Source of the DNA: Streptomyces sp. NRRL S-87 | GTDB lineage: Bacteria > Actinomycetota > Actinomycetes > Streptomycetales > Streptomycetaceae | DNA: 64,000 bases | NCBI RefSeq assembly: GCF_000719335.1 | Contig: NZ_JOGB01000011.1 | Coordinates: 59,452-123,451, forward strand | Reading direction: 5' to 3' | Part shown: one piece after another, positions 41,791 through 51,951 of the stretch | Position numbering within the stretch: the stretch's first letter is position 1 | Layout of the letters: each line of letters opens with the position of its first letter | Position numbers and translations under genes: made by a program | Notes under the pieces: generated by a model | Databases searched by the model: none | Told to the model about the DNA's origin: nothing | The model's input: only the letters and a program-made list of their open reading frames with translations

Positions 41791-44028
41791 TCAGTCCCGT
41801 GGCAGGCCGAGGATCCGCTCGGCGACGACGTTGAGCTGGACCTGGGTGGTGCCCCCGGCGATGGTCAGGCAGCGCGACATGAGCATCCCGTGCACCGCCC
41901 GCTCCCCCGCCCCCTCCCGCACCGCGCCCGCCGGGCCCAGCAGTTCGAGCGCGAGCTCGGCGGTCCGCTGCTGGTGGGGGGTCTGGACGAGCTTGCGCAC
42001 GGACGCCCCGGCGCCGGGTTCGAGGCCGGACACCTGCTGCAGGGTGGTGCGCAGCCCGATGCAGGCCAGGGCGTGCGCCTCGGCGGCCAGCGCCCCGATG
42101 CGCAGCCGGTAGGTGTCGTCGAGGGCGGCCGACCGGGAGATCAGCGCCTCCAGCCCGGTGTCGAAGGCCATCTGGTCGGCCATGTGGACGCGCTCGTTGC
42201 CGAGGGTGTTGCGGGCCACCCGCCAGCCACCGTCCACCTCGCCCACGACGGCGTCGGCGGGCAGCAGCAGGTCGTCGAAGTAGACCTCGTTGAAGAGGGC
42301 CTCGCCGGTGATCTCCCTCAGCGGCCGGACGTCGATGCCCGCGCCGGCGCCGGCCCGCATGTCCACGATGAAGTAGGTGAGCCCCTTGTGCTTGGGCGCC
42401 TGCGGGTCCGTCCGGGCGAGCAGGATGCCGAAGTCGGCGCTCTGCGCCGCACTCGTCCACACCTTCTGCCCGTTGATCCGCCAGCCGTTCGCGGTGCGCT
42501 CGGCCCGGGTGCGCAGGGAGGCGAGGTCGGAGCCGGCGCCCGGCTCCGAGAACAGCTGGCACCAGGACAGGTCGCCGCGCAGGGTGGGCAGCAGGAAGCG
42601 GTCCAGCTGCGCCTCGGTCCCGTAGGCGAGCAGCGAGGGGACCACCCAGGTGGCGATGCCGAGGTCGCTGATGCGGACCCCGGAGGCGGCCATCTCCTGC
42701 TGTACGGCGAGTTGCTCGACGGGGCCGGCGCCCAGCCCGTACGGGGGCGGCAGGTGCGGGGCCGCGTAGCCGGTGGGCGCCAGGGCGCGGCGTGCCTCGG
42801 CTGGCCCGAGGCCGCGTACGTCGGCCAGCGCGACCCGGGCGCGGGCACGGTACTCCGCGGCCTCCGCCGGCAGCTCCAGCCGCAGCTCGCGCCGGGCGCC
42901 GGCGGCGGCGAGCCGTACCGCACGCAGCCGGTGGCCGTCGCCGGCCCCCAGCAGCTGCCGGGCGACGAGCGCGCGGCGCAGGTTCACGTGGGCGTCGTGC
43001 TCCCAGGTGAAGCCGATGCCGCCCAGGATCTGGATGCAGTCCTTGGCGCAGGAGTACGCGGCGTCGAGCGCGGTGGCCGCGGCGAGCGCGGCGACCAGCC
43101 CCCGGGGGCCGGCGGCCGCGCCCTGCTCCGCGGCCGTCTCCGCCCCGGCACCGGCCCCGGCGGCGTCCCCGGCGGCGTCCTCGTCCGCCGCCCGTGCCGC
43201 GTCCCACGCCAGCGCCCGGGCCTGCTCGACCCGGACGAGCATGTCGGCGCACAGGTGCTTGATGCCCTGGAAGCGCCCGATGGGCTGCCCGAACTGCTCG
43301 CGCACCTTGGCGTACTCGGCGGCGGTGTGCAGCGCCCGGGCCGCGGTCCCGCACGCGTCGGCCGCGAACAGCGTGCAGGCGAGGTCCCGCACCAGCGCGG
43401 CGTCGACCGCGAGCCGCCGCCCGGCCGGTACGACGACCCCCTCGGCCCGCACCTCCGCGGTCGGCCGGGTCGGGTCCGCGCTCTCGTGCGTCCGTACCCG
43501 CAGCACGTCGGCGTCGACGGCGAACCAGAGCGGCCCGTGCGCGCCCGACTCCGCCGCCAGCAGGACGAGGTCCGCCTCACCCGCCCCCAGCACCGGCGGG
43601 GCCGCGCCGTCCAGCACGTACGACGCGCCGTCCGCGGCCGGCACGGCCGTCAGCGTGCCGGGCCCCAGCGCCACGGCGCCGATCCGGCCGCCGTCCGCCA
43701 GCGCGCCCGCGAGGTCGTCGGCCCCCGCACGGGCCAGCAGCGCGGAGGCGAGCGCGTTCGCCAGGTAGGGACCGGGCAGCGTGCCCCGCGCGGCCTCCTC
43801 CACCACGACGGCGAGGTCGAGCAGGGTGCCGCCCTCCAGGTGGGGGGCGAGCAGGCCCTGACCGGCCATGGCGTCCCAGTAGACCGGTCGCGTCCCGGCG
43901 GCCGGCGGCGGGGCGTCCAGCAGTTTGCGCACGTCCTCGGGGGGCACGGCCCGCGCCACCCACCCGCGGACCGCCTCGGCCAACTCCCGTTGCTCGTGCG
44001 TGATCCCGATGCCTCCGATGCTGCCCAT
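41791..44028 (-). CDS. Fused double acyl-CoA dehydrogenase
   Basis: 745 residues, twice the usual ACAD length. First half (about 1-345): [18 protein letters not shown] and [21 protein letters not shown] are ACAD C-terminal helices. Second half (about 380-745): [20 protein letters not shown] for FAD and substrate binding, [25 protein letters not shown], then GRFQ-equivalent LQQVSG and [24 protein letters not shown]. Mycobacterial sterol ACADs work as alpha2beta2 pairs from adjacent genes; here the two partners appear joined in one chain. First step of side-chain beta-oxidation. A KstR-type operator lies at its promoter. Confidence 0.9.
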   Translation of the reverse strand: MGSIGGIGITHEQRELAEAVRGWVARAVPPEDVRKLLDAPPPAAGTRPVYWDAMAGQGLLAPHLEGGTLLDLAVVVEEAARGTLPGPYLANALASALLARAGADDLAGALADGGRIGAVALGPGTLTAVPAADGASYVLDGAAPPVLGAGEADLVLLAAESGAHGPLWFAVDADVLRVRTHESADPTRPTAEVRAEGVVVPAGRRLAVDAALVRDLACTLFAADACGTAARALHTAAEYAKVREQFGQPIGRFQGIKHLCADMLVRVEQARALAWDAARAADEDAAGDAAGAGAGAETAAEQGAAAGPRGLVAALAAATALDAAYSCAKDCIQILGGIGFTWEHDAHVNLRRALVARQLLGAGDGHRLRAVRLAAAGARRELRLELPAEAAEYRARARVALADVRGLGPAEARRALAPTGYAAPHLPPPYGLGAGPVEQLAVQQEMAASGVRISDLGIATWVVPSLLAYGTEAQLDRFLLPTLRGDLSWCQLFSEPGAGSDLASLRTRAERTANGWRINGQKVWTSAAQSADFGILLARTDPQAPKHKGLTYFIVDMRAGAGAGIDVRPLREITGEALFNEVYFDDLLLPADAVVGEVDGGWRVARNTLGNERVHMADQMAFDTGLEALISRSAALDDTYRLRIGALAAEAHALACIGLRTTLQQVSGLEPGAGASVRKLVQTPHQQRTAELALELLGPAGAVREGAGERAVHGMLMSRCLTIAGGTTQVQLNVVAERILGLPRD

Positions 44029-44039
44029 GCGCGGCAGAG

Positions 44040-44053
44040 TAGAACACGTTCCA
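44040..44053 (-). promoter_or_regulatory. KstR-type operator B in the ACAD-thiolase promoter
   Basis: TAGAACACGTTCCA matches TNNAACNNGTTNNA exactly. On the minus strand it fills the spacer between TTCCGT (44064-44059) and TACTCT (44041-44036). Transcription would start at about 44028, the A of the start codon, giving a leaderless message that the repressor would directly occlude. Confidence 0.75.
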
Positions 44054-44129
44054 ATCTGACGGAAGGTCAGACGGAGGTGTTCTTGTCACGCACCGCGGGC
44101 GGCCCGGCCGAGCGGCCCGGCGGCCCCGC

Positions 44130-45815
44130 TCAGTAGGGCACCCCGCCGATCGCGCCGCGTATGATCCGCTCGGCCTCCGCCCTGCACGTCTCGGACGGGT
44201 GCTGCCGTCCGGTGAGCATCACCCACACCTCCAGGTTCGAGTCCCGCCCGCCCAGACGGCAGCCCACCCCGGAGTCCCAGCCCCCCAGGTACGCCTCGTC
44301 CGTCCCGGACACCGGGACGCGCTCGGACTCCGTCTTCGTCGCGGTCCCGACGAGACTCGCGTGCGCCGCCTGCGCTCCTGCTGCCAGGCCGCTCACCACT
44401 GGCGCGGGGACCGCCGACGCTCCGCCGCCCGTGTCCGCGCCCGTGCTCGTGCCCGTGCCCGTGCCCGTGTGGACCGTCCAGCTCACGGTCGCGTGCGAGG
44501 TCGCCTCGCCGTCCTCGGTCCAGGAGCAGAGCTCAGAGGTACTCCGCGGGCGCCAGGCGGCGCCGTCCCGCGGGAGGTGCCCCGAGATCGGGAGGCCGCC
44601 GCCCAGCTCCTCGCAGGCGGGCAGCGCGGAGTACACGTCCCCCTCCGGCTTCTCGTCCGCCCCCTCGAACCAGATGGCGTACACCACCCCGAAGACCAGG
44701 CCCGCGATGGCCAGGGCGGCCCCCGCCCAGGTCAAGCGCAGGATGCGCCGCCGGACGGGGTCGTCCGCAGCGGCACTGGCGGGGTCGACGGCGGTGGCCA
44801 CCGCGGTCGACCCGGCCCGCTCGCCGCCCGCGTGCCCGACCGGGGCGAACGGAGCACCTGCGGACACGTCGACCACCGTCCGCTCGGGCGCCCCCAGCAG
44901 CAGGTCGACGTCCGCCTGCTGCGCCGCGACCAGTTCCTGCACCGAAGCCGGCCAGCGTCCGGCGCCGCCGCCCCCGCCTTCACCGACACCCGCCGGAGCC
45001 ACCGGCCCCAGCAGCTCCAGCAGCCGCTCCGGGGCGGGCCGCCCGGCCGGGTCCTTGGCCAGGCACGCGGCGACCGCCGCCCGCAGCCCCTCCGGTACGC
45101 CCGACAGGTCCGGCTCCTTGTGCACCACGTCGAACAGCGTCTGGAACGTCGACTCCGCCGCGAAGGGGCTGCGCCCGGTGGCCGCGAGCACCAGCACCGA
45201 CCCGAGCGAGAACACGTCGCTCGCCGGGGTCAGTTCCCTGCCTTCCGCCTGCTCGGGCGACATGTACGCGGGCGAGCCGACGACCACCCCGCTGCGCGTC
45301 AGCTCCGTCACCGGAGCCCCGTCGCCCGCCTCGGCCGCCCGCGCGATGCCGAAGTCGATGACCCGTACGCCGTCCTCGGCGAGCAGCACGTTGTCCGGCT
45401 TGAGGTCGCGGTGCACCAGCCCGGCCCGGTGGATCTCCACCAGCGCCGCGGCGAGGCCCGCGGCGAGCCGCCGCACGGTCTCCCCGGGCAGCGCGCCGAC
45501 CCGGTCGACCACCGTCCCCAGCGAGGGCCCGGTCACGAAGACGGACGCCAGCCAGGGCGTCTCCGCCTCCGGATCGGCGTCCATGACGGCGGCCGTGAAC
45601 GCCCCGGACACCTTCCGGGAGGCCGCGACCTCCCGCCGGAACCGGGCCCGGAAGTCGTCGTCCGCGGCGTACCGCGCGTGCACCTGCTTCACCGCCGCCA
45701 GCCGCCCGTCCGGCCCGGCGCCGAGCAGCACCCGCCCCATGCCGCCCCGCCCCAGCTCGGCGAGCAGCCGGTACGGCCCGACCTCGACCGGGTCCGTCAG
45801 CCTGAGCTTCCTCAC
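44130..45815 (-). CDS. Membrane Ser/Thr protein kinase 1
   Basis: 561 residues from GTG 45815; an ATG at 45863 is also in frame. Kinase domain 1-270: LGRGGMGRVLLG, AAVKQV (ATP Lys), HRDLKPDNVLL, VIDFGIARA, SPAYMSPEQAEG. A linker then a membrane helix WAGAALAIAGLVFGVVYAIW (about residue 370). The outer C-terminal domain has four Cys (ALPACEELGG, ELCSWTED, GVGCRLGG, SETCRAEAE), like DUF3558-type lipoprotein domains. Probably senses an external cue. Lies 66 bp after its paralogue. Confidence 0.88.
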   Translation of the reverse strand: MRKLRLTDPVEVGPYRLLAELGRGGMGRVLLGAGPDGRLAAVKQVHARYAADDDFRARFRREVAASRKVSGAFTAAVMDADPEAETPWLASVFVTGPSLGTVVDRVGALPGETVRRLAAGLAAALVEIHRAGLVHRDLKPDNVLLAEDGVRVIDFGIARAAEAGDGAPVTELTRSGVVVGSPAYMSPEQAEGRELTPASDVFSLGSVLVLAATGRSPFAAESTFQTLFDVVHKEPDLSGVPEGLRAAVAACLAKDPAGRPAPERLLELLGPVAPAGVGEGGGGGAGRWPASVQELVAAQQADVDLLLGAPERTVVDVSAGAPFAPVGHAGGERAGSTAVATAVDPASAAADDPVRRRILRLTWAGAALAIAGLVFGVVYAIWFEGADEKPEGDVYSALPACEELGGGLPISGHLPRDGAAWRPRSTSELCSWTEDGEATSHATVSWTVHTGTGTGTSTGADTGGGASAVPAPVVSGLAAGAQAAHASLVGTATKTESERVPVSGTDEAYLGGWDSGVGCRLGGRDSNLEVWVMLTGRQHPSETCRAEAERIIRGAIGGVPY

Positions 45816-45881
45816 CGCTCCCCCTCTCGCTCCCCCACCCGCGGAACCGGACGGAGCCCTCACGGCCCGGTCACGGCTGCC

Positions 45882-47441
45882 TCACGCCTCGGGAAGCACC
45901 CGCAGCGCGGACCGCGCGAACTCCTTCGCCGCGGACTCGCACGCGGCGCCCGCGGGATAGCCGTCCCCCCTCACCTCCACGAGCACCCTCAGGTTCCCCT
46001 CCCGCACTGACAACACGCAGGTGGCCCCGGAAGCGTTCCCCTCGGTGAGCCATTTCCCGTCCCCGTCGAAGCCGAGGTCCGGCTCGTCGAGGCCGTGGGG
46101 CTGCACCTGCGCCAGCTCGGCCTGCTCGGCCCCCGTACCCTTGCGCGGCCCGGTGAGGTACAGCTCCCACTCCACGGCCGCCTCGCCGCCGCGCGCCGTC
46201 CACACGCACCGGTTCCCCGACGTCCACCCGATGTCGCCCCGGCGGATGCCGTCCCCGGACGGCGCCCCGAAGCCGGCCGGCGCGCGGAAGCCGCCGCCGA
46301 TCTCCTGGCAGGTCATCGCCTTGCCCGCGAACGTGTCGTCCTGTTCCGACAGCGGCACGTCGCCCGTCAGCCGGTCGTACGCCTTCCCGACGTACGTCAG
46401 CCCGAGGTTGACGTACGGGAACCCGACCAGGGCGAGCACCGCCCCGACGGCCAGCACCCGCACCTTCATCGGGAAGCGGGGCCGCCGCCCGACCCCGACA
46501 CCGGTGGCCGCGCCGGCGCTCCCGCCGCCCGCAGTCACCCCGCCGGTCGGCCGGAGGGTGGCGGCCAGGGCGTCGACCTCGGCCTGCTGGGCGGCCGTCA
46601 GCCCGGCCACCACGCCCGGCCACGCCCGCGCGGCCGGCGCGAGCGTGCCCACCATGGCCAGCACCTCGTCGGGCGTCGGCCGCCGCTCCGGGTCCTTGGC
46701 GAGGCAGGCCCCTACGAGCCCCCGCAGCCCCTCGGGTACGCCCGACAGGTCCGGCTCGGCGTGCAGGATCTCGTACAGCAGCCGGGGCACGGACTCCGCG
46801 GCGAACGGCGGGTGCCCCGTCGCGGCCGCCACCAGCGTCGACCCGAGCGCGAACACGTCGGTCGCCGCCGTGACCGCGCCCCCGCTCGCCTGCTCGGGCG
46901 CCATGTACGCGGGCGAGCCGATCAGCGAGCCGGTGTGCGTGATCCGGGTGCCGCCCTCCACCGCCCGCGCGATACCGAAGTCGATGACGCGGACGCCGTC
47001 CTCGGCGAGCAGCACGTTCGAGGGCTTGAGGTCCCGGTGGACCAGGCCCGCCCGGTGGATGTCCGCGAGCGCGGTCGCGAGCCCCGCGGCGAGGCGCCGC
47101 AGGGCCTCCTCGGACAGCGGGCCGCCCGCCTCCAGGGCCTGGTCGAGCGCGGGTCCGGGCACGAACACGGACGCCAGCCAGGGCGTCTCCGCCTCCGGAT
47201 CGGCGTCCAGCACGGCCGCCGTACAGGCCCCCGACACCTTCCGCGAGGCCGCGACCTCCCGCCGGAACCGGGCCCGGAACCCGTCCTCGTCGGCGTACTC
47301 GGCGTGGATCTGCTTGACGGCCACGAGCCGTCCGTCGGGCCCGGCGCCGAGCAGCACCCGGCCCATCCCGCCCGCGCCCAGCTCGGCGAACAGCCGGTAC
47401 GGACCCGCCGTCGCGGGGCCGGGCCCTGCTATCTGCTTCAT
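45882..47441 (-). CDS. Membrane Ser/Thr protein kinase 2
   Basis: 519 residues. Kinase domain: LGAGGMGRVLLG, VAVKQI, HRDLKPSNVLL, VIDFGIARAVEGG, SPAYMAPEQASGG. One membrane helix, KVRVLAVGAVLALVGFPYV, near residue 325. Outer domain with four Cys in the same positions as the neighbour (MTCQEIGGG, NRCVWTARG, ATCVLSVRE, AACESAAKEF). The kinase domains are about three quarters identical by eye, so this pair arose by tandem duplication. No PASTA repeats. Confidence 0.88.
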   Translation of the reverse strand: MKQIAGPGPATAGPYRLFAELGAGGMGRVLLGAGPDGRLVAVKQIHAEYADEDGFRARFRREVAASRKVSGACTAAVLDADPEAETPWLASVFVPGPALDQALEAGGPLSEEALRRLAAGLATALADIHRAGLVHRDLKPSNVLLAEDGVRVIDFGIARAVEGGTRITHTGSLIGSPAYMAPEQASGGAVTAATDVFALGSTLVAAATGHPPFAAESVPRLLYEILHAEPDLSGVPEGLRGLVGACLAKDPERRPTPDEVLAMVGTLAPAARAWPGVVAGLTAAQQAEVDALAATLRPTGGVTAGGGSAGAATGVGVGRRPRFPMKVRVLAVGAVLALVGFPYVNLGLTYVGKAYDRLTGDVPLSEQDDTFAGKAMTCQEIGGGFRAPAGFGAPSGDGIRRGDIGWTSGNRCVWTARGGEAAVEWELYLTGPRKGTGAEQAELAQVQPHGLDEPDLGFDGDGKWLTEGNASGATCVLSVREGNLRVLVEVRGDGYPAGAACESAAKEFARSALRVLPEA

Positions 47442-47469
47442 CCCCCGTGGTCCGTCCGCCCGTCCGCCG

Positions 47470-47658
47470 TCAGAGCCCGCGGACGAACGCGGCGAACGCC
47501 GCTGGGCTCACGGTGAAGGTGGGGCCGGTGGGGTTCTTGGAGTCCCGGACGGCGACGAGGGAGGGGTGGCGGGCGACCTCGACGCACTCTCCGCCGGTGT
47601 CGCCGCTGTAGCTGGACTTACGCCAATTCGCGCCCGTTAGACCCTGGTTGGTGCCCAT
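47470..47658 (-). CDS. DUF397 small protein
   Basis: 62 residues. NWRKSSYSGDTGGECVEVA near the N-terminus and AVRDSKNPTGPTFTVSPAAFAAFVRGL are diagnostic of DUF397. In Streptomyces these proteins partner with XRE regulators carrying DUF5753, as in the WhiJ system. Its first 41 bases overlap the end of the XRE gene, so they are coupled. Confidence 0.93.
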   Translation of the reverse strand: MGTNQGLTGANWRKSSYSGDTGGECVEVARHPSLVAVRDSKNPTGPTFTVSPAAFAAFVRGL

Positions 47659-48466
47659 AACGCTCCTCCATTACGCGGGCGATCAGCGCCGCCGAGTCCT
47701 CAACGGAGAGCGCGGCGGCTCGCAAATGATCGTATCGGAGATGCCCTTCCCTGAGAGCCTGCAGATCCGCCGTCATGTGGCCCTGCACAAAGTCCTCGGT
47801 ATAGACGAGGTCCGGGTCATCTTCGAAGCGCAGGACGGTGAACGAGCCCATCTGCCCCGCGTGCTCGCCCACGCTGAAGGGAAGGATCTGCACCTTCACC
47901 CAGTCCCGCCTCTGCAACTCCAACACATGGGCGAGTTGGGTTCGCATGACCTCGTGGTCACCAACAGCCTGGTACAACACGGCCTCGCTGAGCACCACCC
48001 AGACCAGCGGCGGGTTCACGCGCTCCAGTATGCGCTGGCGCTCCAGTCGCGCGGCCACGTTCGCATCCACGCGCTCATCACCCCGCACACTGAGCACAGC
48101 CCGCGCATATCCCTCCGTCTGCAGGAGCCCGTACACCAACTGAGCCTGGTAAGTGGAGATGTACGCAGCCTTCGCCTCCATCGCGGCGAAGGGCTGGAAC
48201 CAAGTGGGCAACTGGCTGCGCAGCACCAGCGCCACCAACCGCGAGAAGAAGCCCCCCGTCCCCAGCGCCGCGTCCACCCGTTCCGAGAAGTCCCGCGTCG
48301 GGACCTTCTTCGCGGTCTCGATCTGGCCGATCAGGGAGGCCGTGCAGAAGACGATGCCGCCCAACTGCCCCTGCTTGAGGTTCGCCTCCTCTCTCAGCCG
48401 CCTCAGCTCGGAGCCGTAGTAGTCCAGCGGGGAGGCACTCGGGTCGAGATCGCGGATGTTGACCAT
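47618..48466 (-). CDS. XRE-family regulator with DUF5753 (WhiJ-like)
   Basis: 282 residues from ATG 48466. N-terminal helix-turn-helix (about 18-75): LRRLREEANLKQGQLGGIVFCTASLIGQIETAKK. The rest is DUF5753: FQPFAAMEAKAAYISTYQAQLVYGLLQTEGYARAVL, QRILERVNPPLVWVVLSEAVLY, VKVQILPFSVGEHAGQMGSFTVLRFEDDPDLVYTE and a final helical part. DNA-binding regulator whose activity is thought to be set by the DUF397 partner. Divergent from the HATPase gene. Confidence 0.93.
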   Translation of the reverse strand: MVNIRDLDPSASPLDYYGSELRRLREEANLKQGQLGGIVFCTASLIGQIETAKKVPTRDFSERVDAALGTGGFFSRLVALVLRSQLPTWFQPFAAMEAKAAYISTYQAQLVYGLLQTEGYARAVLSVRGDERVDANVAARLERQRILERVNPPLVWVVLSEAVLYQAVGDHEVMRTQLAHVLELQRRDWVKVQILPFSVGEHAGQMGSFTVLRFEDDPDLVYTEDFVQGHMTADLQALREGHLRYDHLRAAALSVEDSAALIARVMEERYGHQPGSNGRELA

Positions 48467-48554
48467 CGTGAAGCGGTCACCCCCAGCTCCAACGCCGTGC
48501 GGCGTTCGTTTCGGTCCGTAGCCGAGCGTAACCACCCGGCCGCAGTCTGGTGGG

Positions 48555-48985
48555 GTGAATCACGCAACTGAGCTGCCACCAGCGGGGCTTGGCGGGACGT
48601 ACCGGATGGACTTCACCGTCAGTGAGCACTCCGCGCGGCACATGCGCCGCATCCTGCGCCTCTTCCTCACCCGCTGGGGGCTGCGGGAGCTGGCGGAGGA
48701 CGCGGAGCTGGCCCTGACCGAGCTGGTCGCGAACGTCGTGCGGCACGTGCCGGACCGGCGGTGCGCCGTACTGATCCTGAGGCGGCCCGAAGGGCTACGG
48801 GTGGAGGTCACCGACGGCCACGCGGGCCCCGTCCTCCTCACCCGCGCCGCCGACCCGGCGGCCGAGGGCGGCCGGGGACTCCTCCTCGTCAGGCCGTCAC
48901 CGACCGGTGGGGTACGGAGCCCCGTACGGTCGGCAAGACGGTGTGGTTCGAGTGCGACGGAACGGCCGGTCTGCGCCTCAGGTGA
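48555..48985 (+). pseudogene. HATPase (RsbW/AbaA-like) regulator, frameshifted
   Basis: Histidine-kinase-type ATPase domain that completes the WhiJ-like locus. The frame from GTG 48555 (or ATG 48606) gives HSARHMRRILRLFLTRWGL, ALTELVANVVRH (N box) and VTDGHAG to GGRGLLLV. After GTC at 48888-48890 the reading frame is lost. The family end, AVTDRWGTEPRTVGKTVWFEC, continues in the +2 frame from 48893 to the TGA at 48985. Only AG stands between the two parts; restoring one G (GAG) would repair it. Either a real pseudogene or a sequencing error. Confidence 0.8.
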
Positions 48986-49260
48986 CCGCCCGGACGGACC
49001 CGTCCCCGCGCCGCCGGGCGGTCCGGACGGCACGTGCCGAGCCCGCTCGGGCGTCCCAAAGCGCAGGTCAGAGGCTTGGGATCTTCTGGGACGTCCCACG
49101 GGCGCGCCGGGGGACGAACGCTCCCGACCCTCCTGTACGTTCGATCCCGGCTCGCCGGCGGACCAGCGCCGCGGGCCGGACGACCGTCTACGGGGGGCCT
49201 GGACGGGGGGGCGTGAGCCTGCCCGTGCACCCCTCGGCACCACCCATGGGGGGACCCTTC

Positions 49261-49788
49261 ATGCGCAAGCGCTTCGCAGCACTCGTCACCGCGGCCGCGG
49301 CCGTCGCCGGCCTGGCCGTCACCGCCGGGCCCGCCCAGGCGGCCAACCGGTACGGCATCGAGATCGACAACCCCGACGGCAAGTGCCTCGACATCCCGGG
49401 CAGCAACTTCAGCGCCGGGGTCGGCCTCCAGGCCTACAGCTGCAACCACACCAACGCCCAGAAGTGGAACCTCGTCCACGCGGGCAGCCGCTACTTCAAG
49501 CTGCAGTCCGTGGGGAACCCGGCGCTGTGCGCGTACAACCAGTACAACCGCGACCAGCAGGGCGACCGGATCGTCCTCGGCTCCTGCGAGAGCAACAACG
49601 CGCTCTTCAACGAGATCAGCCCCGACTGGAACGACTACTGGCAGTTCCAGCCGAAGGCCGCCTTCAAGAACTGCGTGAACTACGCCGGCGGCTCGAACCA
49701 GGGCGCCTGGGCCATCCTCTACCCGTGCTCGGACCGCGCCGGCAATTCGCTGTTCGACCTGTGGAACTCGGTCTTCTCCGAGAACTGA
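49261..49788 (+). CDS. Secreted ricin-type beta-trefoil lectin
   Basis: 175 residues, ATG 49261 after GGGGGGA. Signal peptide MRKRFAALVTAAAAVAGLAV with AxA cleavage at GPAQAA. The mature protein has the repeats GKCLDIPGSNFSAGVGLQAYSCNHTNAQKW and ALCAYNQYNR...IVLGSC...WQF, and an apparent third KNCVNYAGG...ILYPC, as in the QxW carbohydrate-binding trefoil. No enzyme domain attached. Binds glycans outside the cell. Confidence 0.85.
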   Translation: MRKRFAALVTAAAAVAGLAVTAGPAQAANRYGIEIDNPDGKCLDIPGSNFSAGVGLQAYSCNHTNAQKWNLVHAGSRYFKLQSVGNPALCAYNQYNRDQQGDRIVLGSCESNNALFNEISPDWNDYWQFQPKAAFKNCVNYAGGSNQGAWAILYPCSDRAGNSLFDLWNSVFSEN

Positions 49789-50622
<834 letters not shown>

Positions 50623-50800
50623 GGGGCGGGCCGCCGGGGGCTTCGGGGGCACCCCCCGCCTCGCGTCGGTCGCAAGGTTTCCCTGACCCGCTCCCGCCCG
50701 CCCATCGGCGTACGGAAGGTCCCACCATCCGACGAACCCGCGGCGTGGCAGGGCCCACACCCCGGAGCCGGTCCGCCCCACCCGCACTAGCATCGCCACC

Positions 50801-51805
50801 GTGCCGTACGACGACAGCCCCCCGCCCCCGGAGTCCGCCCACGCGATCAGCCCGGACCGCCCGCGCCTGCGACGGTCCACCCTCGTGGTGGCGCTCGCAG
50901 CCCTGGCGCCCACCGCGCTGGCGGGGTGGCTGCTCGTGAGCGTGCTCACCGGGGGCTCCGACCAGCAGCCGCCCCAGGTGCTCCCGCTGCCCTCCGCCGC
51001 GGCGGGGGACGCCAAGCCCAGCACCCGGGCCGGCGCCACCGGCAGCCCCGCCGTGACCCCGGGCGCCGGCACCGGGAAGGCCACCGTTCCCGCAGGCATC
51101 CCCACGGCCCCGCCCGACCCCCGCCCGCGCGGCCCGCTGGCGGGCCGTACCGTCGTCGTCGACCCCGGCCACAACCCGCACAACTTCGACCACGCCGCCG
51201 AGATCAACCGCAAGGTCGACATCGGCACCACGCGCAAGGAGTGCGACACCACCGGCACCACCACCAACGCCGGTTACACGGAAGCCGCGTTCACCCTCGA
51301 CGTGGCACGCCGGCTGCGCTCCGCACTCGAAGCCCAGGGCGCGAAGGTCGTGTTCACGCACACCGGCGAGCGCGCCTTCGGACCCTGCATCGACGAACGG
51401 GCCCGGATCGGGAACGCGGCCGCCGCCGACGCCGTGGTCTCCCTCCACGCGGACGGCTCCTCGGCGGGCAACCGCGGCTTCCACGTGATCCTGCCCGCCC
51501 GGGTCAAGGGCGGGGCCGCGGACACCGCGCCCATCGTCGGGCCCTCGCGCCGGCTCGGCGAACGCATCGCGGGCAACTTCGCGCGCAGCACCGGGCTCGG
51601 CCCGTCCAACTACGTCGGCGGCGGCACCGGACTCGTCGTCCGCGACGACCTCGGCGGGCTCAACCTCTCCACCCGCCCCAAGGTGTTCATCGAGTGCGGC
51701 AACATGCGCGACCCGAAGGACGCGGCCCTGCTCACGAGTCCGGAGTGGCGCCAGAAGGCGGCGCAGGGCATCGCGAACGGCATCGTCGGCTTCCTCGGCG
51801 GATAG
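50801..51805 (+). CDS. N-acetylmuramoyl-L-alanine amidase (Amidase_3)
   Basis: 334 residues from GTG 50801. N-terminal membrane anchor VALAALAPTALAGWLLVSVL (about 32-52), an Ala/Pro/Gly linker, and a C-terminal zinc amidase domain: VVVDPGHNPHNF (first His), YTEAAFTLDVARRLRSAL (Glu), VSLHADGSSAG (second His) and ECGNMRDPKDAALL. Cleaves stem peptides from peptidoglycan. TAGCAT at 50788-50793 ends 7 bases before the GTG, so translation may be leaderless. Confidence 0.9.
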   Translation: MPYDDSPPPPESAHAISPDRPRLRRSTLVVALAALAPTALAGWLLVSVLTGGSDQQPPQVLPLPSAAAGDAKPSTRAGATGSPAVTPGAGTGKATVPAGIPTAPPDPRPRGPLAGRTVVVDPGHNPHNFDHAAEINRKVDIGTTRKECDTTGTTTNAGYTEAAFTLDVARRLRSALEAQGAKVVFTHTGERAFGPCIDERARIGNAAAADAVVSLHADGSSAGNRGFHVILPARVKGGAADTAPIVGPSRRLGERIAGNFARSTGLGPSNYVGGGTGLVVRDDLGGLNLSTRPKVFIECGNMRDPKDAALLTSPEWRQKAAQGIANGIVGFLGG

Positions 51806-51951
51806 AGGGGCCTCCCCGGCGGGTAGACAAGAACCCCGGACCACCAGCCCCGCGCCCGAACTCCGGGACGCGGGGCACCCGCGCGCGTTCGGATCCGTAC
51901 GATGGTCCCCGCCCACCCCCTGCCGACGAGACCGAGAAGGACACCATCCAA

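Noticed and set aside
45871..46623. Minus-strand frame inside kinase 2 as a separate gene
   Set aside because: Out-of-frame translation of the kinase, rich in Arg/Gly with no motif.
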